Shown: positions 37,299 through 46,639 of the stretch, one piece after another
How the letters are laid out: the number at the start of each line of letters is the position of its first letter
Numbering within the stretch: the first letter of the stretch is position 1
Assembly: GCA_022768865.1 (NCBI GenBank)
Contig: JALELH010000027.1
Span: 1-64,000 of the forward strand
Direction: 5' to 3'
DNA from: Spirochaetia bacterium
Lineage (GTDB): Bacteria; Spirochaetota; Spirochaetia; Treponematales; Treponemataceae
DNA length: 64,000 nucleotides
Notes under the pieces: generated by a model
What the model was told of the DNA's origin: nothing
The model's database searches: none
What the model saw: only the letters and a program-made list of their open reading frames with translations
Translations under genes and position numbers: made by a program

Positions 37299-39809
37299 AT
37301 GCAAAAGTTTAACGTTACCGGTATGTCATGTGCTGCATGTTCTGCAAGGGTAGAAAAGGCAGTTTCAAAAGTTGAAGGCGTGCAAAAATGTTCCGTAAAC
37401 CTCCTTGCTGAAACCATGTCAGTAGAAGGAACGGCAGCAGATGATAAAATAATTTCTGCCGTAGTCAATGCAGGCTATGGCGCTTCCGTTCAGAATGAAG
37501 AAGAACTTTATTCCGCCAAAAACAAGGACACGGAAAAACAGGAAATAAACAGAATCGGCAGGCGCCTTGTTTCATCTGCCGTAATTTTAATCCTGCTCAT
37601 GTATATCACCATGGGCTACGGAATGTTTGGTTTTCCAATGCCTTCATTCTTAGCAAATAATTCTTTTGTGCTTTACCTTTTGCAGCCTGTTCTTGCAGGA
37701 GCAGTTTTAATAATCAACAGAAAGTTTTTTATAAACGGAACTAAAGCAATAGTTTCCCTTGCACCTAATATGGATTCCCTTGTGGCACTTGGTTCAGGCG
37801 TTTCATATATATATTCAATGTATGTTTTGGTTTCCATGTTCATTCATAAAGCAGGCGGAAGCTCTGTTCATGGTGAACATCTTTATTTTGAAAGTGCAGC
37901 CATGGTTGTAACCCTTATAACCTTAGGCAAATATCTGGAAGCAATTTCTAAAGGCAAGACAACGAGTGCCGTAAAGTCACTTATGAAGCTTGTGCCTGAC
38001 TTTGCAAATGTTATTCGTGATGGCAATGAAGTAAAGGTAAAGACTTCTGACCTTGTAAAAGGCGATGTAATTGTTTTGCGTTCCGGCAATCAGATTCCTG
38101 CAGACGGAATACTGATAGAAGGAAACATTTCTGCTGATGAATCTTCACTAACCGGTGAAAGCATGCCTGTAGAAAAAGGAACAGGCAGCAAAGTTTTTGC
38201 ATCAACCCTATGCGTAAACGGCTTTGCTAAAATCCGTGCAGAAAAAACAGGCCAGGACACAGGCTTTGCAAAAATAATCCGCCTTGTAACGGAAGCTTCT
38301 TCCTTAAAGGCACCTGTTCAGCGCATTGCAGACAAGGTTGCAGGCGTATTTGTTCCTGCCGTAATTTTAATTGCCCTTTTGACTTTTGCCGTCTGGTTTG
38401 CATTAGGCCGCGATTTGTTTTTTGCACTGAACAGGGCAGTAAGCGTTTTAGTCATAAGCTGCCCTTGTGCTTTAGGGCTTGCAACTCCTGTGGCCATAAT
38501 GGCAGGCTGCGGTGTAGGTGCTAAAAGCGGAATACTGTTTAAAACATCAGCTGCCCTTGAAAATGCAGGCCGCATAAAATTAATTGCTTTCGACAAAACT
38601 GGAACATTGACAAAGGGCGTTCCGGAAGTTACGGATGTTCTTGCTTCAGAAAATATTTCAGAAGATGAACTTTTAATCCTTGCTGCTTCCGTAGAAAGTT
38701 TAAGCAGCCATCCTCTGGCAAAGGCAATTGCAGGAAAGGCAAAAGATAAAAAACTTTATGCTGCAGAAGACTTTAAGAATGTCCAGGGCGGGGGAGTCAG
38801 TGCAATTGTAAAAGGTCAGAAAATATTTGGAGGCAATGCCGCTTTCATAGGTTCCTGCTGCAAAGAAAAAATTGATGAAGAAAAACTTAAAGCCCTTGCC
38901 CGGCAGGGAAAAACTCCCGTTATCTTTGCAACGGAAGAAAAGGTTCTCGGCATTTTGGCACTGGCGGATTCCTTAAAGGAAGATGCTGTTTATGCAATAA
39001 AGGAATTTGCAAAACTTGGAATAGACTCTGCCATGATAACGGGAGACAACCAGGTTACAGCCGGGGCCATAGCTTCAAGGCTTGGCATAAAAAAAATATT
39101 TGCAGAAGCAAAGCCTGATGAAAAGTCAGCAATAATTGCCAGGTTAAAGAAAGAATACGGCAGGGTTGCCATGACCGGAGACGGAGTAAACGATGCAGTA
39201 GCTCTTTCAGGTGCAGACATAGGAATAGCCATTGGTGCAGGAACAGACGTTGCCATAGATTCTGCAGATTTAGTCCTTGTAAACAGCCGGGTAATGGATG
39301 CCTATAATGCCGTTGCATTGAGCAGAAAAACACTGGCAATAATTCATCAGAACCTTTTCTGGGCATTTATTTACAACATACTGCTTATTCCCCTTGCTGC
39401 AGGCTGCCTGTATCCTGTTTTAGGCTGGACCCTTAACCCAATGATTGCCGCAGCCTGCATGAGCATTTCAAGTTTCAGCGTCGTAACCAATGCCTTAAGG
39501 CTTAATTTTTTTAAGGTGAAGAAAATCAATAAAGCGGAAGGAATGGCCGATAAAAATACCGTTAAAATCAGTGTAAAAACTGAAACCACCATGCAGGAGG
39601 AAAACACCATGGAAAAGACATTTAACGTAGAAGGAATGATGTGCACTCATTGTGAAGCACACGTAAAGGAAGCTCTGGAAAAAGTTCCGGGCGTAACGGA
39701 AGCAGTGGCAGACCATAATGCAAAAAAAGCAACGGTTAAGCTTTCTGCACCTGTAGATGATTCTCTGCTTAAGGCTGCCATTGAAGGTGCCGGCTACAAA
39801 GTTGTATAA
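37299..39809 (+). CDS. copA: copper-translocating P-type ATPase with N- and C-terminal HMA domains
   Basis: GMSCAACSARVEKAV, SCPCALGLATP, FDKTGTLTKG, MTGDGVNDAVAL; C-terminal GMMCTHCEAHVKEAL. Confidence 0.95.
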   Translation: MQKFNVTGMSCAACSARVEKAVSKVEGVQKCSVNLLAETMSVEGTAADDKIISAVVNAGYGASVQNEEELYSAKNKDTEKQEINRIGRRLVSSAVILILLMYITMGYGMFGFPMPSFLANNSFVLYLLQPVLAGAVLIINRKFFINGTKAIVSLAPNMDSLVALGSGVSYIYSMYVLVSMFIHKAGGSSVHGEHLYFESAAMVVTLITLGKYLEAISKGKTTSAVKSLMKLVPDFANVIRDGNEVKVKTSDLVKGDVIVLRSGNQIPADGILIEGNISADESSLTGESMPVEKGTGSKVFASTLCVNGFAKIRAEKTGQDTGFAKIIRLVTEASSLKAPVQRIADKVAGVFVPAVILIALLTFAVWFALGRDLFFALNRAVSVLVISCPCALGLATPVAIMAGCGVGAKSGILFKTSAALENAGRIKLIAFDKTGTLTKGVPEVTDVLASENISEDELLILAASVESLSSHPLAKAIAGKAKDKKLYAAEDFKNVQGGGVSAIVKGQKIFGGNAAFIGSCCKEKIDEEKLKALARQGKTPVIFATEEKVLGILALADSLKEDAVYAIKEFAKLGIDSAMITGDNQVTAGAIASRLGIKKIFAEAKPDEKSAIIARLKKEYGRVAMTGDGVNDAVALSGADIGIAIGAGTDVAIDSADLVLVNSRVMDAYNAVALSRKTLAIIHQNLFWAFIYNILLIPLAAGCLYPVLGWTLNPMIAAACMSISSFSVVTNALRLNFFKVKKINKAEGMADKNTVKISVKTETTMQEENTMEKTFNVEGMMCTHCEAHVKEALEKVPGVTEAVADHNAKKATVKLSAPVDDSLLKAAIEGAGYKVV
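39609..39809 (+). CDS. possible internal-start CopZ-like copper chaperone (66 aa)
   Basis: AGGAGG (39595-39600), 8-nt spacer, ATG in frame; encodes a complete HMA domain. Confidence 0.5.
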   Translation: MEKTFNVEGMMCTHCEAHVKEALEKVPGVTEAVADHNAKKATVKLSAPVDDSLLKAAIEGAGYKVV

Positions 39810-39838
39810 AACTTCACTGGCATGGTGCATGAAGCATT

Positions 39839-40020
39839 CTCGTGAGAGTGTATCATTCAACCTCACGAGGGTGTAAAGTATACCCTTACGAGAGTGTATC
39901 ATGCACCCTCACGAGGGTGTAAGGTACACCCTTACAGGAGTGTAATATACACCCTATTAGGGTGTAACATTCACCCTTATAAGAGTGTATCGTTCATTCT
40001 GCTAGGCTGAATCATTCATT
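39839..40020 (+). repeat. degenerate 23-bp tandem repeat array (about 8 units)
   Basis: Units such as CTCACGAGGGTGTAAAGTATACC / CTTACGAGAGTGTATCATGCACC / CTCACGAGGGTGTAAGGTACACC. Confidence 0.85.
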
Positions 40021-40208
40021 ATAATTCATTTATATCAAAGTTCACCTTTGTGCCGAATTACCGCGCTTTTTCTGTAATCATCTTTATATCTTCTTTGCTT
40101 ACTTCTGTTTCTTTTTCTTAAAACTAAGAATTTATTTATAGGTTTACATTCGATCTAATATAAAAATCTATCATTTTGTTTGTAAATTCATAATAACAGG
40201 ATATTTTC

Positions 40209-40258
40209 TTGACAATTGGACATAGTGGTATTATATTCAATATGGCAACCGGTTGCCA
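40209..40258 (+). promoter_or_regulatory. promoter TTGACA-N17-TATATT plus 16-bp perfect palindrome TGGCAACCGGTTGCCA
   Basis: Consensus promoter with palindrome at about +1 to +20. Confidence 0.75.
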
Positions 40259-40330
40259 AAAATTAATCGGAATTCTTAGGATCTGTTCAGGGGAACAGAA
40301 AAACATATCCACTTAAGGAGCAAACACACT

Positions 40331-41836
40331 ATGGCAAAGTTTGAAAACATTCCTGACGTAAAACTCGGTATCATCGCAGTAAGCCGCGACTGTTTCGTAA
40401 TTTCTCTTTCAGAAAAAAGAAGGGCAGCAATCGTTAAGGCTTTTGCAGGCAAAGGTGAACTCTACGAAGCAAAAACTACAGTAGAGAATGAAAAAGACAT
40501 GCTCAAGGCTGTTGATGAAGTAAAGAACGCTGGCTGTAACGCTCTTGTTGTATTCCTTGGAAACTTCGGACCAGAAACACCTGAAACACAGATTGCACAG
40601 AAGTTTGACGGACCTTGCATGTTCGTTGCTGCTGCAGAAGAAACTCAGAACGACCTAATTAACGGACGCGGTGATGCATATTGCGGCATGCTCAACTGCT
40701 CTTATAACCTTAACCTTCGCCACATTCCTGGAATTATTCCTGAATATCCTGTAGGCACAGCTGATGACATCGTAAAGATGATTGAAGAGTTCATTCCTGT
40801 TGCACGCGCAATCATCGGTCTTGCTAGCCTTAAAATCATTACATTCGGACCACGCCCTCAGGACTTCTTTGCCTGTAACGCACCTATTAAGGGACTTTAC
40901 GACATCGGCGTTGAAATTCAGGAAAACTCTGAACTTGACCTTCTTGTTGCTTACCGCGCACACAAAGACGACCCTCGCATTCCAAATGTTGTTAAGGAAA
41001 TGGAAGAAGAACTTGGCAAGGGCGGAAACAACTTCCCTGATTTGCTTCCACGCATGGCACAGTTTGAAATCACACTCCTTGACTGGATTGAAGCAAACAA
41101 GGGCTGCAAAAAGTATGCTGTTCTTGCAGACAAGTGCTGGCCTGCATTCCCTAAGGAATTCGGCTTTGAACCTTGCTATGTAAACAGCCGCCTTGCTTCC
41201 CGCGGTATTCCTGTTGCATGTGAAGTTGATATTTTCGGTGCACTTTCTGAATATATCGGAACATGTATTTCCGGTGCTCCTGTTACACTTCTTGACATCA
41301 ACAACTCTGTTCCACAGGATATGTATAACGAAAGCATTAAGGGCAAGTTCTCTTATCCTTATGTCCTCAACGACACATTCATGGCATTCCACTGCGGAAA
41401 CACACCGTTCTGCTGCATGAACAAGTCCTGCAACCCTGGCGTTAAGTTCCAGCTTATCCAGAACCGTCTTCTTGAAAACGGCGGAACACCTGACTTTACA
41501 CGCGGAACCCTCGAAGGAGACATTATGCCGGGTCCAATCACATTCTTCAGATTGCAGACAACTCCTGATACAAAGCTTCAGGCATACATTGCTCAGGGAG
41601 AAATCCTTCCTGTTGCAACACGCTCTTTCGGCGGTATCGGTGTATTTGCAATTCCTGAAATGGGAAGATTCTACCGCCACGTTCTTATCCAGAAGAACTA
41701 CCCGCACCACGGTGCCGTTGCTTTCGGACACTTCGGAAAGGCATTGTTTACACTTTTCAAGTATCTTAAGATTGCAGATGTTGCATACAACCAGCCAAAG
41801 GGTGTATTATATCCATCAGAAAATCCGTTTAATTAA
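40331..41836 (+). CDS. L-fucose/L-arabinose isomerase family protein
   Basis: ~500-aa sugar isomerase fold; GPITFFRLQTTPDTKLQAYIAQGEILP and neighbouring kinase/epimerase genes. Confidence 0.8.
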   Translation: MAKFENIPDVKLGIIAVSRDCFVISLSEKRRAAIVKAFAGKGELYEAKTTVENEKDMLKAVDEVKNAGCNALVVFLGNFGPETPETQIAQKFDGPCMFVAAAEETQNDLINGRGDAYCGMLNCSYNLNLRHIPGIIPEYPVGTADDIVKMIEEFIPVARAIIGLASLKIITFGPRPQDFFACNAPIKGLYDIGVEIQENSELDLLVAYRAHKDDPRIPNVVKEMEEELGKGGNNFPDLLPRMAQFEITLLDWIEANKGCKKYAVLADKCWPAFPKEFGFEPCYVNSRLASRGIPVACEVDIFGALSEYIGTCISGAPVTLLDINNSVPQDMYNESIKGKFSYPYVLNDTFMAFHCGNTPFCCMNKSCNPGVKFQLIQNRLLENGGTPDFTRGTLEGDIMPGPITFFRLQTTPDTKLQAYIAQGEILPVATRSFGGIGVFAIPEMGRFYRHVLIQKNYPHHGAVAFGHFGKALFTLFKYLKIADVAYNQPKGVLYPSENPFN

Positions 41837-41900
41837 TATAAGGTGTTTTTAACGCTTTACGTTATTTAAATTGATTTATTCTTAATTTTTTCAACCTTTT

Positions 41901-41937
41901 AACCCCGTCTGTTTGCATAAGCAGTCGGGGTTTCCTT
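41901..41937 (+). terminator. intrinsic terminator
   Basis: AACCCCGTCTG-tttgcataag-CAGTCGGGGTT followed by T-rich tract. Confidence 0.7.
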
Positions 41938-41947
41938 TTCTTCTGAT

Positions 41948-41963
41948 GCCGAGAGGCGTCTAT
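41948..41963 (-). repeat. solitary R1 end (half element)
   Basis: GCCGAGAGGCGTCTAT. Confidence 0.6.
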
Positions 41964-41999
41964 TTTGGAATAATTAATTTTTGTGCTATAATTTAATTC

Positions 42000-42755
42000 A
42001 TGAAAATAATAACCTGGAACGTAAACGGCATACGTGCCGTAGAAAAAAAAGATTTCTGTAAATGGCTTTCTGAATGCGGTGCAGACGTTGTTTGCATTCA
42101 GGAAACAAAGGCAAAGCCTGAACAGCTGAGTGAAAATTTAATTTCTCCTGAAGGATATAAATCCTATTGGGCAAGTGCAGTAAAACCCGGATATTCCGGC
42201 ACAGCAATATATTCCAGAACGGAACCTGATAAAGTAGAAGTTTTAGGCGACGAACGTTTTGACAGCGAAGGACGTGTCCTAATTGCTTATTTTGGAAAGC
42301 TTGCCGTAATCAGTGCATACTTTCCCAACAGCCAGGACAAGGGTGCAAGGCTTGACTATAAACTTGCTTTCTGTGATGTCATGCTTAAAAAACTTGACGT
42401 ACTTGTGGCAGACGGTTTTGATATTGTGCTGTGCGGAGACTACAATATTGCACATAAAGCCATAGACCTGGCAAACCCGAAGACCAACGAAGGCAATGCT
42501 GGATTCCTCCCGGAAGAAAGAGCCTGGATGGATAAGTTTACAACAAGCGGCTATGTGGACACCTTCCGCCATTTCCACCAGGAACCTGCCATGTATTCCT
42601 GGTGGAGTTACCGCTTCCATGCCAGGGAAAAGAACGTAGGGTGGCGCATTGACTATGCCAATGTAAATGAACGCCTGCTGCCTAAAGTTAAATCCTGCAT
42701 AATCAACAGTGACGTTTTTGGCAGCGACCACTGCCCTGTCACAATTGAACTATAA
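42000..42755 (+). CDS. xth: exodeoxyribonuclease III
   Basis: MKIITWNVNGIRA, CIQETKA, CGDYNIAHKAIDL, GWRIDYANVN, SDHCPVTIEL. Confidence 0.95.
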   Translation: MKIITWNVNGIRAVEKKDFCKWLSECGADVVCIQETKAKPEQLSENLISPEGYKSYWASAVKPGYSGTAIYSRTEPDKVEVLGDERFDSEGRVLIAYFGKLAVISAYFPNSQDKGARLDYKLAFCDVMLKKLDVLVADGFDIVLCGDYNIAHKAIDLANPKTNEGNAGFLPEERAWMDKFTTSGYVDTFRHFHQEPAMYSWWSYRFHAREKNVGWRIDYANVNERLLPKVKSCIINSDVFGSDHCPVTIEL

Positions 42756-42770
42756 TTTGCTTTATAAAAA

Positions 42771-43006
42771 ATAGACGCCTCTCGGCAGAACCTCGGCGAA
42801 AGTAAATGCTCTTTAGAAGCCGAAACCTGCAGTTACTTTCGCCTCAAGAATTGCATCCGCAATTCTTGTAAAAGGTGTTTAGCAATCAAAAGGACTTTAA
42901 CGCACGACCTTTGTGCAGATTTTTTTTCATGCCTGAACCTGCCTACGGCATCTAGTTGCAATAAAAATTATATTTCAATTATTCTGAAGCCCGGCATTTT
43001 GCCTAT
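42771..43006 (+). repeat. composite element: R1 arms interrupted by an R2 copy (R2 at 42795-42868, minus orientation); right outer end at ~42986-43006
   Basis: ATAGACGCCTCTCGGCAGAACC | R2 | ...TTTGTGCAGATTTTTTTTCATGCCTGAACCTGCCTACGGC...GCCCGGCATTTTGCCTA. Confidence 0.8.
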
Positions 43007-43722
43007 TATTTCTGACCATAGTAGGCATTAGGGCCGTGCTTGCGCATGTAGTGCTTTTCTATAATGTAATCCGGCAACGTCTTCTGTGCAGGGTTTATCT
43101 GAAGCGTATTCATTGCCATGTGGCTTACTTCTTCTAAGACTGCTGCATTGTAAACGGACTTGTCTGCCGTAGCACCCCATGCAAAAGGTCCGTGGCCTCC
43201 CACTAAAACCATGTTTACTTCGTTAGGGTTAAGCTTTAAAGAACGGAAGTGGCTTACAATAAGGTTTCCTGTTTCCTTTTCGTAATCATTCTGAACGGCT
43301 TCCTTGCTTAAGTATGGCGTGCAAGGAACTTCTGTCTGGATGTGGTCTGCGTGTGTTGTTCCGAATAGAGGAACCGGTTTTACAGCCTGAGCCCAGCTTA
43401 CGGCATAGGTTGAATGTGTATGGATTATTCCGCCTATTTTTGCACCGTCCTTTACTGCAAATTCCTTGTATAAAACTGCGTGGGTAGGGGTGTCGCTGGA
43501 CGGCCTTAACTTTCCTTCTACTACATTTCCTTCAATGTCTACGATGACCATGCTTTCAGGCGTAAGGTCCGGGTAAGGAACTCCAGACGGTTTAATTGCA
43601 AAAACTCCTGCGTCTTTGTCAAAGGCACTTACGTTCCCCCATGTATAAAGTGCAAGGTGCTGTGCCGGTATCTGCATGTTTGCTTCGTAAGCTTCTCTCT
43701 GTAATTCTGTGTATTTAGACAT
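43006..43722 (-). CDS. araD: L-ribulose-5-phosphate 4-epimerase
   Basis: LALYTWGNVSAFDKDAGVFAIKPSGVPY, SSDTPTHAVLYKEF, GIIHTHSTYAVSWAQA, GHGPFAWG. Confidence 0.95.
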   Translation of the reverse strand: MSKYTELQREAYEANMQIPAQHLALYTWGNVSAFDKDAGVFAIKPSGVPYPDLTPESMVIVDIEGNVVEGKLRPSSDTPTHAVLYKEFAVKDGAKIGGIIHTHSTYAVSWAQAVKPVPLFGTTHADHIQTEVPCTPYLSKEAVQNDYEKETGNLIVSHFRSLKLNPNEVNMVLVGGHGPFAWGATADKSVYNAAVLEEVSHMAMNTLQINPAQKTLPDYIIEKHYMRKHGPNAYYGQK

Positions 43723-43735
43723 TTTTTTACCCCTG

Positions 43736-45334
43736 TTACTTAATGTTTTCTACTGCCGTGCGTTCTGCCTTTAAAGAAACCTTGTAGCCTTCAAGCCATT
43801 TGTCAAAGCCTGCCGTATCTTCTGCATCCGGCTTTATGGTTTTCTTCTGTGCACTTGCAAAGACTTCTGTTTCAAGCCAGTCTCCAAGGTTCTTGCCTTT
43901 TGTGTCTGCTGCATAGGAAGCAAGAAGTGCCATTCCCCATGGACCGCCTTCGCCTGCCGTTGCCATGGCACTTATAGGCGTGTGCATTGCAGCTGCCATG
44001 GTTTCTAGTCCTACTCCTTCTGTTTTAAAGAAGCCGCCGTGGCCCGTCATGGAATCTATCTTTACGTTTTCTGCAAAAAGCACATCCATGCCAAGCCTTA
44101 AAGTTGCTACGGCAGAATAAATCTGGCTTTTCATAAAGTTTGCCAGGTTAAACTTTGCATCCTGACTTCTTATAACCATAGGGCGTCCTTCACTGAAGTC
44201 CGTTACTCCTTCTCCGGAAATATAGTTTACCGTGTAAACGCCGCCGCAGTCCTTGTCTCCTTTGGCAGCAGAGCCAAGAATAGTGTCGTAAAGTTTGCCA
44301 GTGTTAAAGTCAGCACCAAGAAGTTTTGCTGCTTCTGCAAAAAGTTCAACCCATTTGTTGTATTCTGCAGTACAGGTGTTTACGTGAACCATTGCCGTAG
44401 GCTTTCCGTCTGGTGTTGTAACAATGTCTATTACGCCAGGGTAAGCCTTTGAAAGTGCCTTTTCCAGAACGACCATGGCAAACACTGAAGTGCCTGCAGA
44501 AATGTTTCCTGTTCTTGGAGCTACGGCATTTGTGGCAACCATGCCTGTGCCTGCATCACCTTCCGGCGGTGCACAAAGGATTCCGTCTTTAAGGTCTCCT
44601 GCCGGGTCAAGCCATAATGCACCTTCCTTTGTAAGGCGGCCTGCGTCTGTGCCTGCAGGAATTGCCTGTGGCAAAAGGCTTAAAATGTCTTTTGCAATGC
44701 CTTTTTCTGCTGAAAGCTTATTGAACTTTTCTACCATGGCCTTGTCGTAGTTTCCGGTTTCAGCGTCAATAGGGAACATGCCGCTTGCATCCCCTGTGCC
44801 CAAAACCTTTTTGCCCGTAAGCATAAAATGTGCGTAGCCTGCAAGGGTTGTTAAGAATGCAACCTGCGGTACATGTGGTTCTTTATTTAAAATTGCCTGA
44901 TAGTAGTGGGAAATGCTCCATCGTTCCGGGCATGGATAGTTGAAAAGTTCCGTAAGTTCTTTAGAAGCCTTTCCTGTAATTGTATTTCTCCATGTCCTGA
45001 AAGGAACTAAAAGTTTATTGTCTTTGTCAAAGGCAAGGTAGCCGTGCATCATGGCACTTATGCCAAGGGCTTTCAGCTTGCAAAGCTTTACGCCGTATTT
45101 TTCCTGCACGTCTTTTTTAAGTTCAGCAAAGGCAGTAACAATTCCGTTGTGAACTTCTTCCAGGCTGTAAGTCCATATTCCGTCTGCAAGGGAATTTTCC
45201 CAGGTGAATCCGCCCTGAGCAACGGGATTATTCTGTGAATCTATAAGGACTGCCTTTATTCTTGTAGAACCGAATTCAATTCCAAGGGCAGCCATACCAT
45301 TTTCAATTTCTCCGGCAACTGTTTCTTTAGTCAT
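43736..45334 (-). CDS. FGGY-family carbohydrate kinase (ribulokinase-type by context)
   Basis: LGIEFGSTRIKAVLID, FRTWRNTIT, GNISAGTSVFAMVV, MTGHGGFFKTEGV. Confidence 0.9.
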   Translation of the reverse strand: MTKETVAGEIENGMAALGIEFGSTRIKAVLIDSQNNPVAQGGFTWENSLADGIWTYSLEEVHNGIVTAFAELKKDVQEKYGVKLCKLKALGISAMMHGYLAFDKDNKLLVPFRTWRNTITGKASKELTELFNYPCPERWSISHYYQAILNKEPHVPQVAFLTTLAGYAHFMLTGKKVLGTGDASGMFPIDAETGNYDKAMVEKFNKLSAEKGIAKDILSLLPQAIPAGTDAGRLTKEGALWLDPAGDLKDGILCAPPEGDAGTGMVATNAVAPRTGNISAGTSVFAMVVLEKALSKAYPGVIDIVTTPDGKPTAMVHVNTCTAEYNKWVELFAEAAKLLGADFNTGKLYDTILGSAAKGDKDCGGVYTVNYISGEGVTDFSEGRPMVIRSQDAKFNLANFMKSQIYSAVATLRLGMDVLFAENVKIDSMTGHGGFFKTEGVGLETMAAAMHTPISAMATAGEGGPWGMALLASYAADTKGKNLGDWLETEVFASAQKKTIKPDAEDTAGFDKWLEGYKVSLKAERTAVENIK

Positions 45335-45563
45335 AATTTTACCTCTGATTTTATAGTAATCGACATTGCAAAAAAAACAAGTGTTGATTTTGCATGAAAA
45401 GGGTCTAAAACTATCATTAAATATGAATTTTCTAACATAATGATAGGATTAGGCTGAAATCGGGAACAAAAAAACTATTCCTTTATGAAAAAATCCGGAT
45501 GATAATAAAATCACAAAGGATGCAGAGGACGTCCTTAATTCAAAGTTTTTTAGAGGTGAACTT

Positions 45564-46493
45564 ATGAAAAAGATTTTAGTTTTTGCTGCTGCAATGGCTA
45601 TGGCAGTTCTTCCAACTTTTGCTGCTAAGTTGATTAAAGTTGGTATCATCAACAACGACCCGAACGAATCAGGATATCGTACAGCCAATGTAAACGATAT
45701 GAAAAACACATTTACAAAAAAGAAGGGCTACAAGGCAACTTTCTTCTACAGCCTTAAAAACGACGAGCAGATTGCTGCTGCACGCAAGATGGTTCAGGAC
45801 GAAGTAGACTATCTTCTTATTTCTGCCGCAGGAACATCTGGATGGACATCAGTTCTTAAAGATGCACAGGACAACGGCGTTAAGGTTATTCTTTTTGACC
45901 GCACCATCGATGCAGACGAAAGCCTTTACGAAGCTTCAATTATTTCCGACATGGCTCAGGAAGGAAAGACAGCAGTAGACTGGCTTGCAAAGCAGAACCT
46001 TAAGGAATACAACATCATCCACATTCAGGGTGTAATGGGTTCTTCTGCTCAGATCGGACGCTCTGGTGCCCTTGATGCAAAGGCAAAGGCAGAATCAAAC
46101 TGGAACATTGTTGCACAGCAGACAGCAGAATGGAATGCAGAAAATGCACAGCAGATTGTTCAGTCTGTAATTGACTCTGGCAAAAAGTTCAACGTAATCT
46201 ATGCAGAAAACGACGATATGGCAAAGGGTGCTGCAGCTGCTCTTGATAAGGCAGGCATCTCTCACGGTGTAGGCAAAGACGTAATCATCATGGGCTTTGA
46301 CTGCAACAAGTGGGCTCTTGAAGAACTTCTTGCCAAGAGATGGAACTACGACGGCCAGTGCAACCCATTCCAGGCTTCTTACATCGACGACATCATTAAA
46401 AACGGTGCAAAGCAGAAGACAGTAATCATGTCAGAAAAAGGATTTGATGCTGCAACAATCACAAAGGCAGACGTTGCTAAATACGGTATCTGA
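45564..46493 (+). CDS. sugar ABC transporter substrate-binding protein (YtfQ-like periplasmic binding protein)
   Basis: Signal peptide; GIINNDPNESGYRTANV; DNGVKVILFDRTID; IIMGFDCNKWALEEL. Confidence 0.92.
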   Translation: MKKILVFAAAMAMAVLPTFAAKLIKVGIINNDPNESGYRTANVNDMKNTFTKKKGYKATFFYSLKNDEQIAAARKMVQDEVDYLLISAAGTSGWTSVLKDAQDNGVKVILFDRTIDADESLYEASIISDMAQEGKTAVDWLAKQNLKEYNIIHIQGVMGSSAQIGRSGALDAKAKAESNWNIVAQQTAEWNAENAQQIVQSVIDSGKKFNVIYAENDDMAKGAAAALDKAGISHGVGKDVIIMGFDCNKWALEELLAKRWNYDGQCNPFQASYIDDIIKNGAKQKTVIMSEKGFDAATITKADVAKYGI

Positions 46494-46565
46494 TAAAAAT
46501 CATAAAAGGATTCTTCCGTAAAAATTACTTAATGCTTTATTGGAGAATCCAATACCTTAAACACA

Positions 46566-46599
46566 GGGAGCGGATATCTTAAAATCTGCTCCCTTTTTT
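46566..46599 (+). terminator. intrinsic terminator/attenuator between SBP and ATPase genes
   Basis: GGGAGCGGAT-atcttaaa-ATCTGCTCCC followed by T8. Confidence 0.75.
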
Positions 46600-46639
46600 T
46601 TGCTGAAAAGTCAGATGCTATTTTGTTTGGAGGAATACC

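Noticed and set aside
39839-40020. CRISPR-like array
   Set aside because: Units are contiguous and degenerate with no unique spacers, and there are no cas genes; it is a simple tandem inverted-repeat array.
40655-41731. 358-aa antisense ORF opposite the sugar isomerase
   Set aside because: Cys/Asn-rich translation typical of the antisense frame of a well-conserved gene; no RBS, and the sense gene is clearly real.
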